Assembly: GCA_019912385.1 (NCBI GenBank)
Contig: JAIOIW010000080.1
Coordinates: forward strand, 60,330-124,329
Length of the DNA stretch: 64,000 bases
DNA from: Notoacmeibacter sp.
GTDB lineage: Bacteria > Pseudomonadota > Alphaproteobacteria > Rhizobiales > Rhizobiaceae
Direction: 5' to 3'
Below, one piece after another: positions 61,160-64,000 of this stretch. Numbering within the stretch: the first letter of the stretch is position 1; each line of letters starts with the position of its first letter. The position numbers were made by a program, and so were the translations under genes. Under the pieces are notes generated by a model. The model was not told the DNA's origin, did not search any database, and saw nothing but the letters and a program-made list of their open reading frames with translations.

Positions 61160-61719
61160 CAGCCGACCTCTTTCAGTGCAAGCTTCATCGAATTGAGTTT
61201 GGTTTTCAGCGACGTGTCGATCTGGCGCGAGCCGATCTTGACGACCAGCCCGCCGAGAATCGACGGATCGACCGTGAGCTTGATCGCCACATCCTTGCCG
61301 GCGACCTGCTTCAGCGTCGCGGCGAGTTCCTTTTGCTGGGCAGCGGTAAGATCATGCGCTGCCGTGACTTCGGCGGCAATCTCGCCCCGCGCCTCGGCGG
61401 CGATGATACGGAAGGCGCGGATGATCCCCGCAAGCGCGAACAGGCGGCGGTTCCTCGCGACCACGCGCAGGAAATTGCCGACCAGCCCCTTCAGGCCGGC
61501 CTTGTCGGCAATCGCCGAAATCGCCCGCAACTGGTCCTCGGCCGAAAAGACCGGGCTCCTGACCAGACGCTGTAAATCCGCCGATCCATCGATCATATTC
61601 TCGATGGCATCGAGGTCCTTTTCAACCGCGGGAACCGACCGGGATTCCTGCGCCAGTTCGTGAAGCGAACTGGCATAGCGTTTGGCGACACCGGAGATGA
61701 GAGATGAAGTCTGTGCCAC
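61159..61719 (-). CDS. atpH: F1F0 ATP synthase delta subunit
   Basis: 186 aa: [18 protein letters not shown] at the N-terminus and [21 protein letters not shown] at the C-terminus. First gene of the F1 operon; the F0 genes lie elsewhere, as is normal in alphaproteobacteria. The 238 nt upstream up to the next gene probably contain the operon promoter; no exact site is claimed. Confidence 0.96.
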
Positions 61720-61957
61720 GTTCGACCGTTTCTCTTCCTGCGAAAATCAAAGCTTGACTGGCGGGGGCAATAGTCCCCTCGTCAACCATTTGATCTAATT
61801 GACTTTTTTGGTTCCGACCATGGGCGCTCCGCCCTGATCCAGCCAAAATTCGTCTGCCGTCTAGCACAGGCTCCAGGGACTCGCAACATGGCGGTTGTCG
61901 TGCTTTCGCATCAATTTTGCCGCATCGGTCTGGCCCTGAGACAGCCGGACCGCCAAT

Positions 61958-62353
61958 TCAGGGAATGAATCCGAGCGGATAGGCGCCCGCCAGCACGCCG
62001 AGAGCGATTTCGACGGCCAGAAGAATCCAGTTGAACAGCCTGTTCCCCCCGTCCGACAGCATGGAGATGATCCGGCCGAAGGCGGTAATCGTCCATCCCG
62101 CCGCCAGCGCCAGATAGATTGAGGGTTGCGCCAGCAGGATCGATACCGCGCCGACGCCGAGATAGAAGCCGGCCATCGTCGCGCGGCCCTGCGCCACCGC
62201 CTCGGGACGGCCGGGCACGGGTTGCAGCCGCAGCAGACCCAACGCGAGCCGCGGCATGAAAAGCAGGACCAGGCCGATAAACACCGTCGCTGCCGCGCTT
62301 GACCATGCCAGCCATTCACCGGTCGTAAACGGCCACGGAAATGCGAACTCCAT
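61958..62353 (-). CDS. DUF4345-like small membrane protein
   Basis: 131 aa from MEFAFPWPFTTGEWLAW; GGGGGCGAG precedes the ATG. Four hydrophobic segments (about 13-32, 50-70, 73-95, 105-127). It resembles the AGROH133_08824/DUF4345 family of integral membrane proteins of unknown role (recollection). Same strand as atpH but 238 nt upstream, so probably a separate unit. Confidence 0.65.
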   Translation of the reverse strand: MEFAFPWPFTTGEWLAWSSAAATVFIGLVLLFMPRLALGLLRLQPVPGRPEAVAQGRATMAGFYLGVGAVSILLAQPSIYLALAAGWTITAFGRIISMLSDGGNRLFNWILLAVEIALGVLAGAYPLGFIP

Positions 62354-62417
62354 CACTCGCCCCCTGATTGATCCTCGTTCGGCCCGCGCCAAGGTCTCCT
62401 GCGGCCGCGCAACGCTG

Positions 62418-63077
62418 TCAAGATTTGGCGCGCAGGTTGGCGGCGTCCGGCGCACAGGTTCCGTCGAACTTCCCCGAGGTCGAAAGGCCGTCGCGCTCGA
62501 GCGTGATTTCGCCGCTGTAGCGCGTGACCGCTCGGGTGCGCCCCAGAAGCTTCATCGTCACCGTGAGCGAAACCGGCGCCTCGCCCAGCGTCTCGTAGCG
62601 GCGGATCTCGCCGTCGCCGGACGCCTCGCGCGTCAGCAGCGCCAGCTCGCGGACAAGCCCGTCGATGCGCGCATATCCGCGTTCCAGCGTGACCTGGCCG
62701 TCATGGAAGCGTTCGATCAGCAGGAGGTAGCGCCAGCTCTCCGGGTCCTCCGGATTCTCGGCCTGTCCCTCGCGCAGGAAGCGGCAATGCGCCTCGCTCC
62801 CGATCCAGTGGATATCGCCGAGGCGGGGCGGTTGCGGTGCTTGCGGCGGTGTCGCGATGAGGACGTCGGAGCGGCGCGGCGTCATCGGCACCGGAGCATC
62901 CGCCGCGTCGGGTACTTCGCCCGGTATGCTGTCGGCCGCATCATCACCGGCGGCCGCGCCTGCGCCCTCCATTTGCGCTGGTTCGTCTTCCTGCGCATAT
63001 GCCGCCCGGCCGCCGGCCGCCAGAGCCAGCCCCGCCATGACGACCGCCACAGCGATCGCGATCCGCCTGCCCGACAT
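62418..63077 (-). CDS. Secreted protein of unknown function
   Basis: 219 aa. Signal peptide (MSGRRIAIAVAVVMAGLALA, cleavage near AYAQ), an acidic/proline-rich linker (about 30-85), then a soluble domain with WIGSEAHCRFLREGQ, HDGQVTLERGYARID and a C-terminal GTCAPDA; the two cysteines could form a disulfide. No family recognised. Confidence 0.72.
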   Translation of the reverse strand: MSGRRIAIAVAVVMAGLALAAGGRAAYAQEDEPAQMEGAGAAAGDDAADSIPGEVPDAADAPVPMTPRRSDVLIATPPQAPQPPRLGDIHWIGSEAHCRFLREGQAENPEDPESWRYLLLIERFHDGQVTLERGYARIDGLVRELALLTREASGDGEIRRYETLGEAPVSLTVTMKLLGRTRAVTRYSGEITLERDGLSTSGKFDGTCAPDAANLRAKS

Positions 63078-63173
63078 GGTCCTGGCACCTCCGCTTACCC
63101 GACTGGCCCTCGCTCAGGCCTCCAGTGAAACGGCAAGGCGAGGCGGACGCAATGGGCGGAAAACAAAAAACCG

Positions 63174-63584
63174 TCAGCGGTCCACGAGCACGGAACATTG
63201 GGCGTGGCGCACCACGCGCGCCGCCGTCGATCCGAGGAAATAGTCCTGCATTCCCGGATTGTGCGAGGCGACAATGATGAGGTCGGCGCCATGCGCTTCC
63301 GCGGCGTGGATGATCTCGGATGCCGGCTTGCCGGAGCGCACCTCCGCGGTGATGTTGCCGCCGGCCGCGGAAGCATAGCCGTCGAGCTCCCGTTTCGCCT
63401 GGTCCAGGCGCGCGCCCTCGATGTCGGACGGCATTTCCGCGCGAATGTAGCCGGGAATGCTCTCCATGACCGAAAGGAGGATGATCTTCGCACCGTCGCC
63501 ACCCAGAAGCCGCGCCCTGGCGATCATCGACCTGCCGCGTTCGGCGTTGGCGATATCGATGGGTACGATGATGGTCTTGTACAT
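63174..63584 (-). CDS. Universal stress protein UspA family
   Basis: 136 aa from the ATG at 63584 (MYKTIIVPIDIANAERG). The ATP-binding-type motif is GADLIIVASHNPGMQDYFLG...ARVVRHAQCSVLVDR, matching G-x2-G-x9-G-S/T only loosely (GMQDYFLGSTA). Single domain, cytoplasmic. Lies between the secreted unknown and the RpiR regulator on the same strand. Confidence 0.9.
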   Translation of the reverse strand: MYKTIIVPIDIANAERGRSMIARARLLGGDGAKIILLSVMESIPGYIRAEMPSDIEGARLDQAKRELDGYASAAGGNITAEVRSGKPASEIIHAAEAHGADLIIVASHNPGMQDYFLGSTAARVVRHAQCSVLVDR

Positions 63585-63679
63585 GTTGTCCTCCAGTTGC
63601 CGGAACAATTCGCGCTGAACATATATCACATCGCGTTCGTGACGATGACATGGATCAAAGCCGCCGCAGCGCGACGGCG

Positions 63680-64000
63680 TCAGACGAACTTGCGGAAAAG
63701 CCGGGTCTTCTCGAAAAGTTCCTCCAGCGACCGCATGCGTTCGCTGGTCGTCGCCCAGGTGCGGTTCTCCACCGCCGCGATCAGCGCCTCGGCGATGAAC
63801 AGGATGACGACCGAGGAATCCCAAGCCGACGGCGCCTCGATGCGGGCGTGAAACACATGCGTCCCGCTGGCGGCGGCAGGCGATCCCCACTGGTCGGTGA
63901 ACAGCACGATTTCCACGCCCCTGGCCCGCGCCATGTCGGCGAGCCTGTGGATGTCGTGCTCGTAGCGCCGGATATCGAAAACCACCAGCACGTCGCCCTG
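63680..64000 (-). CDS. RpiR/MurR-family regulator, C-terminal part
   Basis: The frame is open to the right window edge, so only the last 106 residues are seen. They form part of a SIS domain: GDVLVVFDIRRYEHDIHRLA, GVEIVLFTDQW, SAWDSSVVILFIAEALIAAV. RpiR-type repressors bind phosphosugars through SIS and DNA through an N-terminal HTH, which lies outside the window. Confidence 0.75.
   Translation of the reverse strand, partial: QGDVLVVFDIRRYEHDIHRLADMARARGVEIVLFTDQWGSPAAASGTHVFHARIEAPSAWDSSVVILFIAEALIAAVENRTWATTSERMRSLEELFEKTRLFRKFV

Overview
This window is a GC-rich stretch of an alphaproteobacterial chromosome, most likely from Hyphomicrobiales (Rhizobiales). The evidence is the block obgE-proB-proA-nadD-rsfS-rlmH-envC-ctpA-(divergent polysaccharide deacetylase)-rppH, the F1 operon atpHAGDC with a Lys/Ala-rich N-terminal tail on AtpD, the helix-hairpin-helix tail on L21, and many overlapping start/stop junctions. 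The metabolic genes suggest a facultative anaerobe that reduces nitrous oxide and oxidises reduced sulfur through the APS reductase/ATP sulfurylase route. All assignments come from reading the sequence; nothing was searched or folded by computer.

Layout. 1-4.3 kb: the end of a phospholipase D-family gene, then a solitary compact Cas9 (751 aa) with complete RuvC and HNH catalytic residues and no cas1, cas2 or CRISPR array in the window, then a PilZ gene. The gap between the PLD gene and cas9 contains a 33-bp near-perfect palindrome. Its minus strand reads like a tracrRNA: a possible anti-repeat, an AAGGC nexus-like motif, then two stem-loops. 4.3-11.8 kb: a six-gene membrane complex related to hydrogenase-4 (HyfBCEFGI-like) whose large subunit has lost the [NiFe]-binding cysteines (Ehr type), led by an XRE-family regulator gene. 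11.9-20.6 kb: a complete nitrous oxide reductase operon nosRZDFYL-nosX(apbE) behind an FNR/NnrR-type box.

21-25 kb: a VOC protein, a small unknown protein and a CHASE-PAS-GGDEF-EAL protein. 25.1-31.9 kb: a dissimilatory sulfur-oxidation cluster, made of a CysH-like protein lacking the catalytic cysteine, aprM, aprB, aprA, an unknown 116-aa protein, a SlyD-like FKBP, a 52-aa protein and sat. 31.9-41.3 kb: a phosphodiesterase, a MazG-type pyrophosphohydrolase, an IS3 relic, then signalling genes (globin-coupled chemoreceptor with a CheR-tether-like tail, two GGDEF-EAL proteins, a Crp/Fnr regulator). 41.3-43.9 kb: a small accessory patch with a decayed IS3 orfA, an Mrr-type nuclease and orphan reading frames, ending at the 3' side of a tRNA-Ser(CGA) gene.

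43.9-64 kb: core genes. These are rplU-rpmA, an acetyltransferase, an EEP-family protein, the obgE to rppH block, the atp operon, a DUF4345-like membrane protein, a secreted unknown, a UspA protein and the end of an RpiR-family regulator.

The most exciting item is the orphan mini-Cas9 with its structured flank. Next are the cysteine-less hydrogenase-like complex and the extra genes inside the apr-sat cluster.
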